DNA from: Psychroflexus sp. | GTDB lineage: Bacteria; Bacteroidota; Bacteroidia; Flavobacteriales; Flavobacteriaceae | Direction: 5' to 3' | Assembly: GCA_007116535.1 (NCBI GenBank) | Contig: SKIG01000195.1 | Coordinates: 1 to 7,512 of the forward strand | DNA: 7,512 nucleotides | Shown: positions 1-5,548 of the stretch, in pieces | Position numbering within the stretch: the first letter of the stretch is position 1 | Layout: each line of letters starts with the position of its first letter | The notes under the pieces: generated by a model | What the model was told of the DNA's origin: nothing | The model's input: the letters and a program-made list of their open reading frames with translations, nothing else | Databases searched by the model: none | Position numbers and translations under genes: made by a program

Positions 1-606
1 ATTAAAGCTCATCCTTTTTTGAGTGAACTTCAGCAAGGAAACTTGGATAAAGAAAAATTTGTGTATTACATGCATCAGGATGCTTACTACCTAAATGCAT
101 ACGGTAAAATTTTATGTGGAATTGCAAATCGACTTGAAGATTTAGAAGAAAGTAAGGATTTCATGGGCTTTGCAAGCGGAACTATTGCTGTCGAACAGGC
201 ACTTCATGCTACTTTTATTGCTTCATTTGGTGATAAAATGAGACCCGTTAAATCTCCGACTTGTATCATGTATACAGGCTTTTTAGCAGAAACTTTGGCG
301 CATCAACCTATTGAAGTAGCGCTAGCAGCTGTTTTACCGTGTTTTTGGATTTATCAGGATGTAGGTGATTATATGTTGAGTCTTCCGCAAACTGAAAACA
401 ATCCTTACCAAGCTTGGATAGATACCTATGGTGGTGAAGATTTCGCCAATTCAGTTCGAAGAGCAAAAGATATTACCGAAAAATACGCTTCCAAAGCTTC
501 TAACGAAATAAGAGAACAAATGCATTTGGCATTTTATAAAACCTCACAAATGGAATGGATGTTTTGGGATAGCGCCTATCGATTAGAGAAATGGCCTGTT
601 GGTTAA
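1..606 (+). CDS. tenA: TenA-family aminopyrimidine aminohydrolase (thiaminase II), 5' end missing
   Basis: TenA enzymes hydrolyse amino-HMP (and thiamin) to 4-amino-5-hydroxymethyl-2-methylpyrimidine in the cytosol, which feeds thiamin salvage. The frame is open to the left edge. Residues encoded before the TTG at 19 (IKAHPF) match the HPF segment found near the start of TenA proteins, so that TTG is not the real start and roughly 15-25 residues lie outside the window. Counting from the TTG codon as residue 1, the family's active-site residues are present: Asp21 in QDAYYL, Tyr85, Cys108 in LPCFWIY, Tyr112, Tyr137 in DTYGG and Glu179 in MEWMFW. These align with Asp44, Tyr112, Cys135, Tyr139, Tyr163 and Glu205 of Bacillus subtilis TenA as I remember it. 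The catalytic Cys puts it in the TenA_C group rather than the Cys-less TenA_E group. The 3' end is intact (stop TAA 604-606). thiD follows on the same strand, which supports the thiamin role. Confidence 0.93.
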   Translation: MKAHPFLSELQQGNLDKEKFVYYMHQDAYYLNAYGKILCGIANRLEDLEESKDFMGFASGTIAVEQALHATFIASFGDKMRPVKSPTCIMYTGFLAETLAHQPIEVALAAVLPCFWIYQDVGDYMLSLPQTENNPYQAWIDTYGGEDFANSVRRAKDITEKYASKASNEIREQMHLAFYKTSQMEWMFWDSAYRLEKWPVG

Positions 607-683
607 TTGAATTTTTGAATATGTGATTTGTCATATTTGGAGAAATCATCGAATCAAATAAATAAATAATTGAAAACCCATAG

Positions 684-712
684 CCCCCATTTTTAAATGG
701 AGGTAAATGGGG
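684..712. repeat. C-run/G-run inverted repeat between tenA and thiD
   Basis: CCCCATTT at 685-692 pairs perfectly with AAATGGGG at 705-712, giving an 8 bp stem with a 12 nt loop. Inside it, CCATTT (687-692) can instead pair with AAATGG (695-700), so two mutually exclusive hairpins are possible. The 3' side is followed by an A-rich stretch, not a T-run, so it is not a standard plus-strand terminator. From memory, short intergenic elements with CCCCC and GGGG arms are scattered through flavobacterial genomes, and this resembles them. That is recall only, and no second copy occurs in this window. Confidence 0.45.
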
Positions 713-732
713 AATAAATAAAAAAAAATTAA

Positions 733-1545
733 ATGAAAAAATATGCAGTTGTTTTAAGCATCGCGGGAAGCGATTCAGGAGGCGGAGCGGGAATCCAAGC
801 AGATATTAAAAGTATTTCGGCTAATGGAGGTTTTGCTTGCACAGCAATCACCGCATTAACCGCACAAAATACTCAAGGAGTAACCGATATTTTTCCTGTT
901 TCTATCGAGCATCTAAAAGCACAATTGGATGCTGTTTTTTCAGATATCGAAATAGATGCGGTAAAGATTGGTATGTTACATTCGCCGGAAGTAATTACAA
1001 CTGTAGTTGAAAGTTTGAAAAATTACCAACCCAAACATATTGTCGTAGACCCTGTAATGGTAGCTACTTCGGGAGACAGGTTACTAATGGATGAAGCCAT
1101 CGAAAGTTTAAAAAGTGAACTTTTACCCCTTGCGAGTTTAATAACTCCCAACCTTCCTGAAGCTGAAATTCTATTTGGTTCAAGTATTGAAAACATAACT
1201 CTTTCTGACCTTTCAACAAAGTTGGGGGAAAAGTTTGGAGTAAATACTTACGTAAAAGCAGGGCATCTTACTAGCGAAGAACTTGTTGATGCGTTATACT
1301 TGCACAAAGACAAAAAAATAGCTTTATTTTCTTCTCAGCGAATTGAAACAAATCATACTCATGGAACAGGTTGTAGCTTATCGGCTGCAATGGCTACCTA
1401 TTTAGCACATGGAAACGATATAGAAACTTCTTGCAAAATGGCGAAGCAATACTTGCATGAAGCGATTAAGTCAGGTAAAGATTATCAGTTAGGTAAAGGA
1501 AATGGACCTATAGACCATTTTTGGAATCAAAGAGATGCAAAGTAA
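733..1545 (+). CDS. thiD: Bifunctional hydroxymethylpyrimidine kinase/phosphomethylpyrimidine kinase
   Basis: ThiD phosphorylates HMP to HMP-P and then to HMP-PP, the pyrimidine substrate that thiamin-phosphate synthase (ThiE) joins to the thiazole. It is a cytosolic ribokinase-fold enzyme. At 270 residues it has the normal length. Visible family motifs, in order: SIAGSDSGGGAG (residues 9-20) with Asp24 just after, Gln45 in the TAQNTQGV pyrimidine-binding strand, VKIGML (77-82), VDPVM (105-109), ITPNLPEAEIL (137-147), VKAGH (174-178), the anion-hole and catalytic segment HGTGCSLSAA (210-219) with Cys214, and the C-terminal GKGNGPIDHF (254-263). The ATG at 733 places the first strand directly before the GSDSGGGAG loop, as expected. 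The leader is A-rich with no Shine-Dalgarno, which is usual in Bacteroidota. It lies 126 bp after tenA on the same strand, so co-transcription is plausible. No TPP riboswitch is visible in that gap, so thiamin control, if any, would act further upstream. Confidence 0.96.
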   Translation: MKKYAVVLSIAGSDSGGGAGIQADIKSISANGGFACTAITALTAQNTQGVTDIFPVSIEHLKAQLDAVFSDIEIDAVKIGMLHSPEVITTVVESLKNYQPKHIVVDPVMVATSGDRLLMDEAIESLKSELLPLASLITPNLPEAEILFGSSIENITLSDLSTKLGEKFGVNTYVKAGHLTSEELVDALYLHKDKKIALFSSQRIETNHTHGTGCSLSAAMATYLAHGNDIETSCKMAKQYLHEAIKSGKDYQLGKGNGPIDHFWNQRDAK

Positions 1546-1571
1546 ACTTAGAATTATTAACTGATAATCAC

Positions 1572-2366
1572 TTATAAATTTCGTTGTCGAATTGCCTCAA
1601 AAATAAGAATCCCGGTAGCTACAGAAACATTCATGGAGTCTATTTTCCCACGCATAGGGATGATTATATTTTGAGTTGAATTTGTTCGCCAAGCTTGCGA
1701 CAATCCTTCTGCTTCTGTACCAACTACAATAGCTGAAGCATGTTTAAAATCTACGTTTGTGTACGGAATTGCATCTTGAAGAATAGCACTATAAATAGAA
1801 ATTTTTATCGCTTTAAGAAAATCTATCACCTCCTCTGTTGTACCTGATGCTAGCTGATTAGTAAAAACACAACCAACACTTGAACGAATGGCATTCGGAT
1901 TATAAAAATCTGCTTTTGGATTGGCGATAATTACAGCGTCGACTTTTGCAGCATCCGCAGTACGAAGAATTGCACCGATATTCCCCGGTTTTTCAGGGGC
2001 TTCAGCAACCAATATAAGTGGATTTTCAGGTAGCTGAAGTTCACTTAACAAATGTGATTTTGTATGAACTAATACTACAATACCTTCTGTCGAATTTCGG
2101 TAAGCAAGTTTTTCGTAGCAATTTTTTGAAATGCTTATTTTTTCAATTGAAACCTCAAATTCTAAATTTTCTTTATCTTGATAAAGCGCTTCACAGATGT
2201 AAATTTTTTGAATCTTGTAATTTGCTTCTAGTGCAAGCCTTATTTCGCGCTCCCCTTCAAGCATGAATAGTCCTTGTTTCTTTCTTAACTTGGACTTTTC
2301 CTGAAGTTGAAGCAAGGATTTAATTTCTGTGTTTTGGGGGCTATCAATGTGTTTTGAAAATTTCAT
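1572..2366 (-). CDS. SpoU/TrmH-family RNA 2'-O-ribose methyltransferase
   Basis: This is a SPOUT-class, SAM-dependent enzyme that methylates a ribose 2'-OH in rRNA or tRNA. Residues 1-100 form the SpoU substrate-binding domain typical of the RlmB/TsnR-like branch (KLRKKQGLFMLEGERE, 26-41). Residues about 116-262 form the catalytic knot domain with its three motifs. Motif 1 is EKPGNIGAILRTADAAKVD (125-143), with Asn129 and Arg135. Motif 2 is VVGTEAEGLS (214-223). Motif 3 is IPMRGKIDSMNVSVATGI (236-253), with Asn246. At 264 residues it is full length. The exact RNA target cannot be read from the sequence, so I give no symbol; the extra N-terminal domain argues for rRNA rather than TrmL-type tRNA methylation. 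It converges with thiD across a 26 bp gap that has no clear terminator. Upstream is lpd, separated by a strong terminator that ends about 10 bp before this ATG, so its transcription source is unclear. Confidence 0.92.
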   Translation of the reverse strand: MKFSKHIDSPQNTEIKSLLQLQEKSKLRKKQGLFMLEGEREIRLALEANYKIQKIYICEALYQDKENLEFEVSIEKISISKNCYEKLAYRNSTEGIVVLVHTKSHLLSELQLPENPLILVAEAPEKPGNIGAILRTADAAKVDAVIIANPKADFYNPNAIRSSVGCVFTNQLASGTTEEVIDFLKAIKISIYSAILQDAIPYTNVDFKHASAIVVGTEAEGLSQAWRTNSTQNIIIPMRGKIDSMNVSVATGILIFEAIRQRNL

Positions 2367-2376
2367 ACTCGATTAT

Positions 2377-2410
2377 AAAAAAACTGCCTGTACGTACATA
2401 CAGGCAGCTT
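2377..2410 (-). terminator. Intrinsic terminator downstream of lpd
   Basis: CTGCCTGTA (2384-2392) and TACAGGCAG (2399-2407) form a perfect 9 bp, GC-containing stem with a 6 nt loop. On the minus strand the stem extends by a G-U pair and two A-U pairs to 2381-2410, and it is followed by seven consecutive T (2377-2383). This is the classic rho-independent layout, oriented to end transcripts coming out of lpd, whose stop codon begins at 2428. On the plus strand the trailing sequence is CTTCATATA rather than a T-run, so it would be weak in that direction. Confidence 0.88.
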
Positions 2411-2425
2411 CATATATAAGAAAAA

Positions 2426-3814
2426 TTATAGGTGAATCACTTCGTCGTAGGCGTCTGCAACAGCCTCCATCACGGCCTCACTCATAGTTGGGTGTGGGTG
2501 TACTGTTTTTAAAACTTCATGCCCTGTCGTTTCAAGTTTACGACCTAAAACTGCTTCTGCAATCATATCGGTAACACCTGCTCCTAACATGTGGCAACCA
2601 AGCCATTCGCCATATTTAGCATCAAAAATAACTTTCACAAAACCATCTTTGCTTCCTTCAGCGCTTGCTTTTCCTGAGGCAGAGAAAGGGAATTTACCTA
2701 CTTTAATTTCGTATCCGGCTTCTTTAGCTTGCTTTTCTGTCATTCCAACGCTAGCAATTTCAGGATTAGAATAAGTACATCCTGGGATGTTTCCATAATC
2801 TAAAGCTTCAACTTTCATCCCAGAGATTTTCTCCACACAAATGATTCCTTCTGCTGAAGCAACATGAGCTAATGCAGGTCCGTGTGTTACATCGCCAATT
2901 GCGTAATATCCAGGAACATTAGTTTGGTACCAATCATTTACAACAATCTTGTCTTTATCTGTTTTGATTCCAACTGCATCTAAACCAATATTTTCGATAT
3001 TCGTTTTGATACCAACTGCCGAAAGTACGATGTCAGCTTCAAGGATTTCTTCGCCTTTTTGAGTTTTTACAGTGGCTTTTACCTTATCTCCTGAGGTATC
3101 TACTTTTTCTACAGAAGAATTAGTCATAATCTTAATTCCTTTCTTTTTGTAGATTTTCTCAAAACCTTTTGATACTTCTTCATCTTCAACAGGAACAATA
3201 TTCGGTTGAAATTCAACAATAGTAACTTGTGTTCCCATAGCGTTGTAGAAACTAGCAAACTCTACTCCAATAGCTCCTGAGCCAACAACAATCATTGATT
3301 CTGGTTGTTTGTCTAGCGTCATTGCTTGGCGGTATCCAATTACTTTTTTACCGTCTTGTGGTAAATTTGGCAACTCTCTAGATCGAGCGCCTGTCGCTAT
3401 AATAATGTGGTTTGCTTCATAAGTTGAAGTTTTTCCATCTTTTTCTACACTAACTTTTTTTCCAGGTTGAACCTTTCCATGGCCTTCTATTACATCAATT
3501 TTATTCTTCTTCATCAAGAATTGAACACCTTTGCTCATTCCGTCTGCTACATTTCTAGAACGTTTGACAACCGCAGAAAAATCTTTATCAGCTTTTTCAA
3601 CTTTCAAACCATAATCTTCGGCATGTTTCAGGAAATCGAAAACTTTTGCACTTTTCAACAAGGCTTTTGTTGGAATACATCCCCAATTAAGGCAAACTCC
3701 ACCAAGGCTTTCTTTTTCAATAACAGCGGTTTTCATACCAAGCTGAGAAGCTCTAATCGCTGTAACATAACCTCCTGGACCACTTCCTAAAACTATAACA
3801 TCGTATTTGCTCAT
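2426..3814 (-). CDS. lpdA: Dihydrolipoyl dehydrogenase (E3 component)
   Basis: E3 is a homodimeric FAD flavoprotein of the cytosol. It reoxidises dihydrolipoyl groups on the pyruvate, 2-oxoglutarate and branched-chain dehydrogenase complexes and on the glycine cleavage system, passing electrons to NAD+. At 462 residues it is a standard full-length protein with no lipoyl domain attached. The FAD-binding GSGPGG lies at 10-15. The redox disulfide is in GGVCLNWGCIPTK, with Cys41 and Cys46. The NAD-binding loop GSGAIGVEF is at 178-186, and the second FAD contact YAIGDV is at 304-309. The C-terminal dimer interface HPHPTMSEA (439-447) supplies the His441/Glu446 acid-base pair. The ATG at 3814 sits four residues before the first beta strand, as usual. 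No E1 or E2 gene is in the window, so the partner complex is not shown by context; a stand-alone lpd is common in Bacteroidota. Transcription ends at the terminator at 2377-2410. Confidence 0.97.
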   Translation of the reverse strand: MSKYDVIVLGSGPGGYVTAIRASQLGMKTAVIEKESLGGVCLNWGCIPTKALLKSAKVFDFLKHAEDYGLKVEKADKDFSAVVKRSRNVADGMSKGVQFLMKKNKIDVIEGHGKVQPGKKVSVEKDGKTSTYEANHIIIATGARSRELPNLPQDGKKVIGYRQAMTLDKQPESMIVVGSGAIGVEFASFYNAMGTQVTIVEFQPNIVPVEDEEVSKGFEKIYKKKGIKIMTNSSVEKVDTSGDKVKATVKTQKGEEILEADIVLSAVGIKTNIENIGLDAVGIKTDKDKIVVNDWYQTNVPGYYAIGDVTHGPALAHVASAEGIICVEKISGMKVEALDYGNIPGCTYSNPEIASVGMTEKQAKEAGYEIKVGKFPFSASGKASAEGSKDGFVKVIFDAKYGEWLGCHMLGAGVTDMIAEAVLGRKLETTGHEVLKTVHPHPTMSEAVMEAVADAYDEVIHL

Positions 3815-3931
3815 AATAAAATTTTTATCGCATTTTTTGAAAGCGCTAATTTAATAAATATTGGTGGATTGTACTAATATGTATTGATAGGTAAAATTGA
3901 AATTATTATCTAATATAATTTAAACTAAGCA

Positions 3932-4549
3932 TCAAACCGTATTCTCTTTCTGATAAATTGAAGGCAACGAAATTTTGAAAATAACTGCAAGCAATCGTAT
4001 GCTAATAACAACCACTGCGGCAATTACAAATACAAAATCTTCGGGAACCTTTACTTTCAAACTTAAAAAATAAGCTAAACCACCAATTATACAGGCTGTC
4101 GCATAAATTTCTTTTCTGAAAATGACGGGGATTTCATTACATAAAATATCGCGAATTACACCACCAAAACAAGCACTCATGGTTCCAAAAAACACACAAA
4201 TTACAGGGTGCAAGCCTGCTTCAATAGCTTTTTCTATACCTACCACCGTATAAAGTCCAATTCCAATAGTATCGAATAAAAACAAGGATTTCCGTAAGTA
4301 AGCTAATTTACTTCTAAACAAAATAGCCACGGTAGATGTGATTGCGATTGTGTACACATAGGTCATGTTTGTTAACCAAGCAACAGGAACATCCAATAAT
4401 ACATCTCTCAACGTCCCTCCTCCTACTGAAGTTACAAATGCGATAATGAAAATGCCAAACAAATCCATTTTTTTACGCATGGAAGTAAGCACTCCCGAAA
4501 TAGAAAAAGCAACAACACCAAGAATATCGATAAGTACAATAAAACTCAT
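3932..4549 (-). CDS. TRIC/UPF0126-family membrane protein (putative cation channel or glycine transporter)
   Basis: This is an inner-membrane protein of 205 residues, the usual size for the family, made of two homologous three-helix repeats plus a final helix. Each repeat carries the family signature: GGGTLRD at 43-49 and GGVIRD at 129-134, followed by RKEIYATACIIGG (145-157). Hydrophobic segments run at about 3-22, 31-48, 63-78, 90-106, 115-132, 150-165 and 172-193, giving seven helices. Bacterial and archaeal members have been shown structurally to be trimeric, K+-permeable TRIC channels, while Pfam labels the repeat 'glycine transporter'. The substrate here is therefore open. The start (ATG at 4549) is 3 bp downstream of the stop of the RDD gene, which implies one transcript and possibly coupled translation. 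lpd follows after 117 bp, which shows only an AT-only hairpin and no convincing promoter. Confidence 0.9.
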   Translation of the reverse strand: MSFIVLIDILGVVAFSISGVLTSMRKKMDLFGIFIIAFVTSVGGGTLRDVLLDVPVAWLTNMTYVYTIAITSTVAILFRSKLAYLRKSLFLFDTIGIGLYTVVGIEKAIEAGLHPVICVFFGTMSACFGGVIRDILCNEIPVIFRKEIYATACIIGGLAYFLSLKVKVPEDFVFVIAAVVVISIRLLAVIFKISLPSIYQKENTV

Positions 4550-4552
4550 AAA

Positions 4553-5269
4553 TTATGCTTTCAATGCATAATAATGGTAATCCTGAATTACCTGCTTAAC
4601 GTAGTCTAAAGGCTTGGTTTCTCCAAAAGGAACTTTCATTTGTTCAGAGAGTTTAGCTGCTAATTTGAGAACCATCTTGTGATCTCGATTAGATACTGCA
4701 CTTCTATAAATTCGATTTACTTTTTGCATATCCTCATCGTTGAAGACTGTTACTTGAGTAAAAAGAGGTACATAGTCATCGGGTACTTGAACTTGTTGTA
4801 ACTGTTTTACGGTAACTTGTGGTCTTTCAGAAATCACTTTGGTTTTTGCAGCAATATCTCCTAAACGTTGACCTTTACCGGTAAGTAAAATAAAAATAAT
4901 AGCAATTCCTCCCGAAGTCATTGAAATATCTATGGGACGTAATAACCAACGAATCAATAAAGCTGAAAAAGAAACCTTGCTTCCGTCAATATTTACAACC
5001 CTCACTTTTAAGAGCATTTTTCCAGGTGTTTGACCATTGTTGAAAGTTTCCCACAATAAATCATAGAGGAATATAGGAAGCGTCATGAGCATGATAAAAG
5101 CAAAAGACTCTGTATTTCCTAAATCAACGCCAAACCAAAAAGCTAAAATAAGTAAGTAAATACCTATAATGATTAGGTAATCCAACAAATAGGCGAAAAT
5201 CCTATCAGATACAGGTGCAACTCGTTGATGAATACTAACATTTTGTGCAGTTTGGATAGTAGAATGCAT
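4553..5269 (-). CDS. RDD-family integral membrane protein with C-terminal cytosolic domain
   Basis: The RDD domain (about residues 14-150) shows the Arg and Asp signature: VSDRIFAYLLDYLI with Arg23 and Asp30, then the loop NNGQTPGKMLLKVRVV (77-92), IRWLLRPID (106-114) and GQRLGDIAAKTKVI (133-146). Membrane helices are likely at about 25-48, 55-75 and 112-131. Some RDD proteins have been reported to support Na+ or K+/H+ exchange, but for most the role is unknown, so I give no function. Residues 150-238 form a soluble, mostly helical tail rich in charged residues (for example RSAVSNRDHKMVLKLAAKL, 189-207) that is not part of the RDD fold. The gene leads a two-gene unit with the TRIC-like gene 3 bp downstream. 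In flavobacteria I recall RDD genes lying divergently next to a SpoIIM-like membrane protein and a MoxR/DUF58 cluster. Here the upstream side is a non-coding gap and then an unrelated hydrolase. Confidence 0.88.
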   Translation of the reverse strand: MHSTIQTAQNVSIHQRVAPVSDRIFAYLLDYLIIIGIYLLILAFWFGVDLGNTESFAFIMLMTLPIFLYDLLWETFNNGQTPGKMLLKVRVVNIDGSKVSFSALLIRWLLRPIDISMTSGGIAIIFILLTGKGQRLGDIAAKTKVISERPQVTVKQLQQVQVPDDYVPLFTQVTVFNDEDMQKVNRIYRSAVSNRDHKMVLKLAAKLSEQMKVPFGETKPLDYVKQVIQDYHYYALKA

Positions 5270-5534
5270 AGGGCGTGTTTCTTCTTATTTTTGTAAATAC
5301 GAAATAAAGAAAAAACATTTATTCTTTCATAGTTTTTGTAACAAATTTTAAACCTGGTTCATCATTAAGATATTATTGATAAAAAAATGAGTCTAATTTG
5401 ATATTAATCTAACCGCCTTAAAAAGATAATTTTAGACACCCTATCTCCGAAAGAAAAAGACTTTGAAAAGCTTAAAAAGCGTTTTATAAACTTGATACCC
5501 ATAACTATAGTTATTCAATCACCGTTTTTTAAAG
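5270..5534. other. Gap without an assignable gene, containing a coding-like stretch with no start codon
   Basis: No normal gene fits between the RDD start and the hydrolase stop. On the plus strand, 5408-5542 is open for 44 codons ending in TAA. Part of it reads like protein (LDTLSPKEKDFEKLKKRF at 5432-5485, charged and amphipathic). It has no in-frame ATG, GTG or TTG near its beginning and runs 8 bases into the antisense of the hydrolase 3' end. I do not recognise it. It could be the decayed 3' end of a lost gene or chance. The left half (5270-5400) is very A+T-rich and must hold the promoter of the RDD gene on the minus strand, but I see no clear TTG...TAnnTTTG pair for it there. No terminator with a T-run follows the hydrolase. 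Confidence 0.4.
5501..5514. repeat. 14 bp perfect palindrome
   Basis: ATAACTATAGTTAT reads the same on both strands. Outside it, TTGA (5492-5495) and TCAA (5515-5518) could extend it as an imperfect hairpin with a 5 nt bulge. It lies about 20 bp past the stop codon of the hydrolase on the minus strand. There is no T-run, so it is not a standard intrinsic terminator. It could be an mRNA 3' end structure, a dyad protein-binding site or chance in A+T-rich DNA. Confidence 0.35.
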
Positions 5535-5548
5535 CTACTTAATCACCG
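5517..5548. repeat. Short direct repeat AATCACCG at the hydrolase 3' end
   Basis: AATCACCG occurs at 5517-5524 and again at 5541-5548, 24 bp apart. The second copy lies inside the last codons of the hydrolase (encoding SVIK and the stop). On the minus strand the first copy would read TVIE followed by TAA in an analogous position just downstream. This may be a small local duplication that moved the stop codon, or coincidence. Confidence 0.3.

Noticed and set aside
19..21. TTG at 19 as the start of tenA
   Set aside because: The frame is open to base 1 and the preceding residues (HPF) match the conserved TenA N-terminal region, so the gene is cut by the window edge.
607..645. Possible thiD promoter (TTG at 607-609, CATATTTG at 632-639)
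   Set aside because: The -7 box has a mismatch at its first base (CAnnTTTG), the sequence is A+T-rich, and chance matches are likely.
1546..1571. Shared terminator between convergent thiD and the methyltransferase gene
   Set aside because: Only a 5 bp A/T stem (ATTAT/ATAAT) is present, without a T-run on either strand.
3467..3790. 107-codon plus-strand open frame inside lpd
   Set aside because: It is antisense to the well-conserved FAD-binding region of lpd and resembles no known protein.
3900..3921. Hairpin AAATTAT/ATAATTT after the TRIC-like gene
   Set aside because: The stem is A/T only, with no T-run directly after it; too weak to call a terminator.
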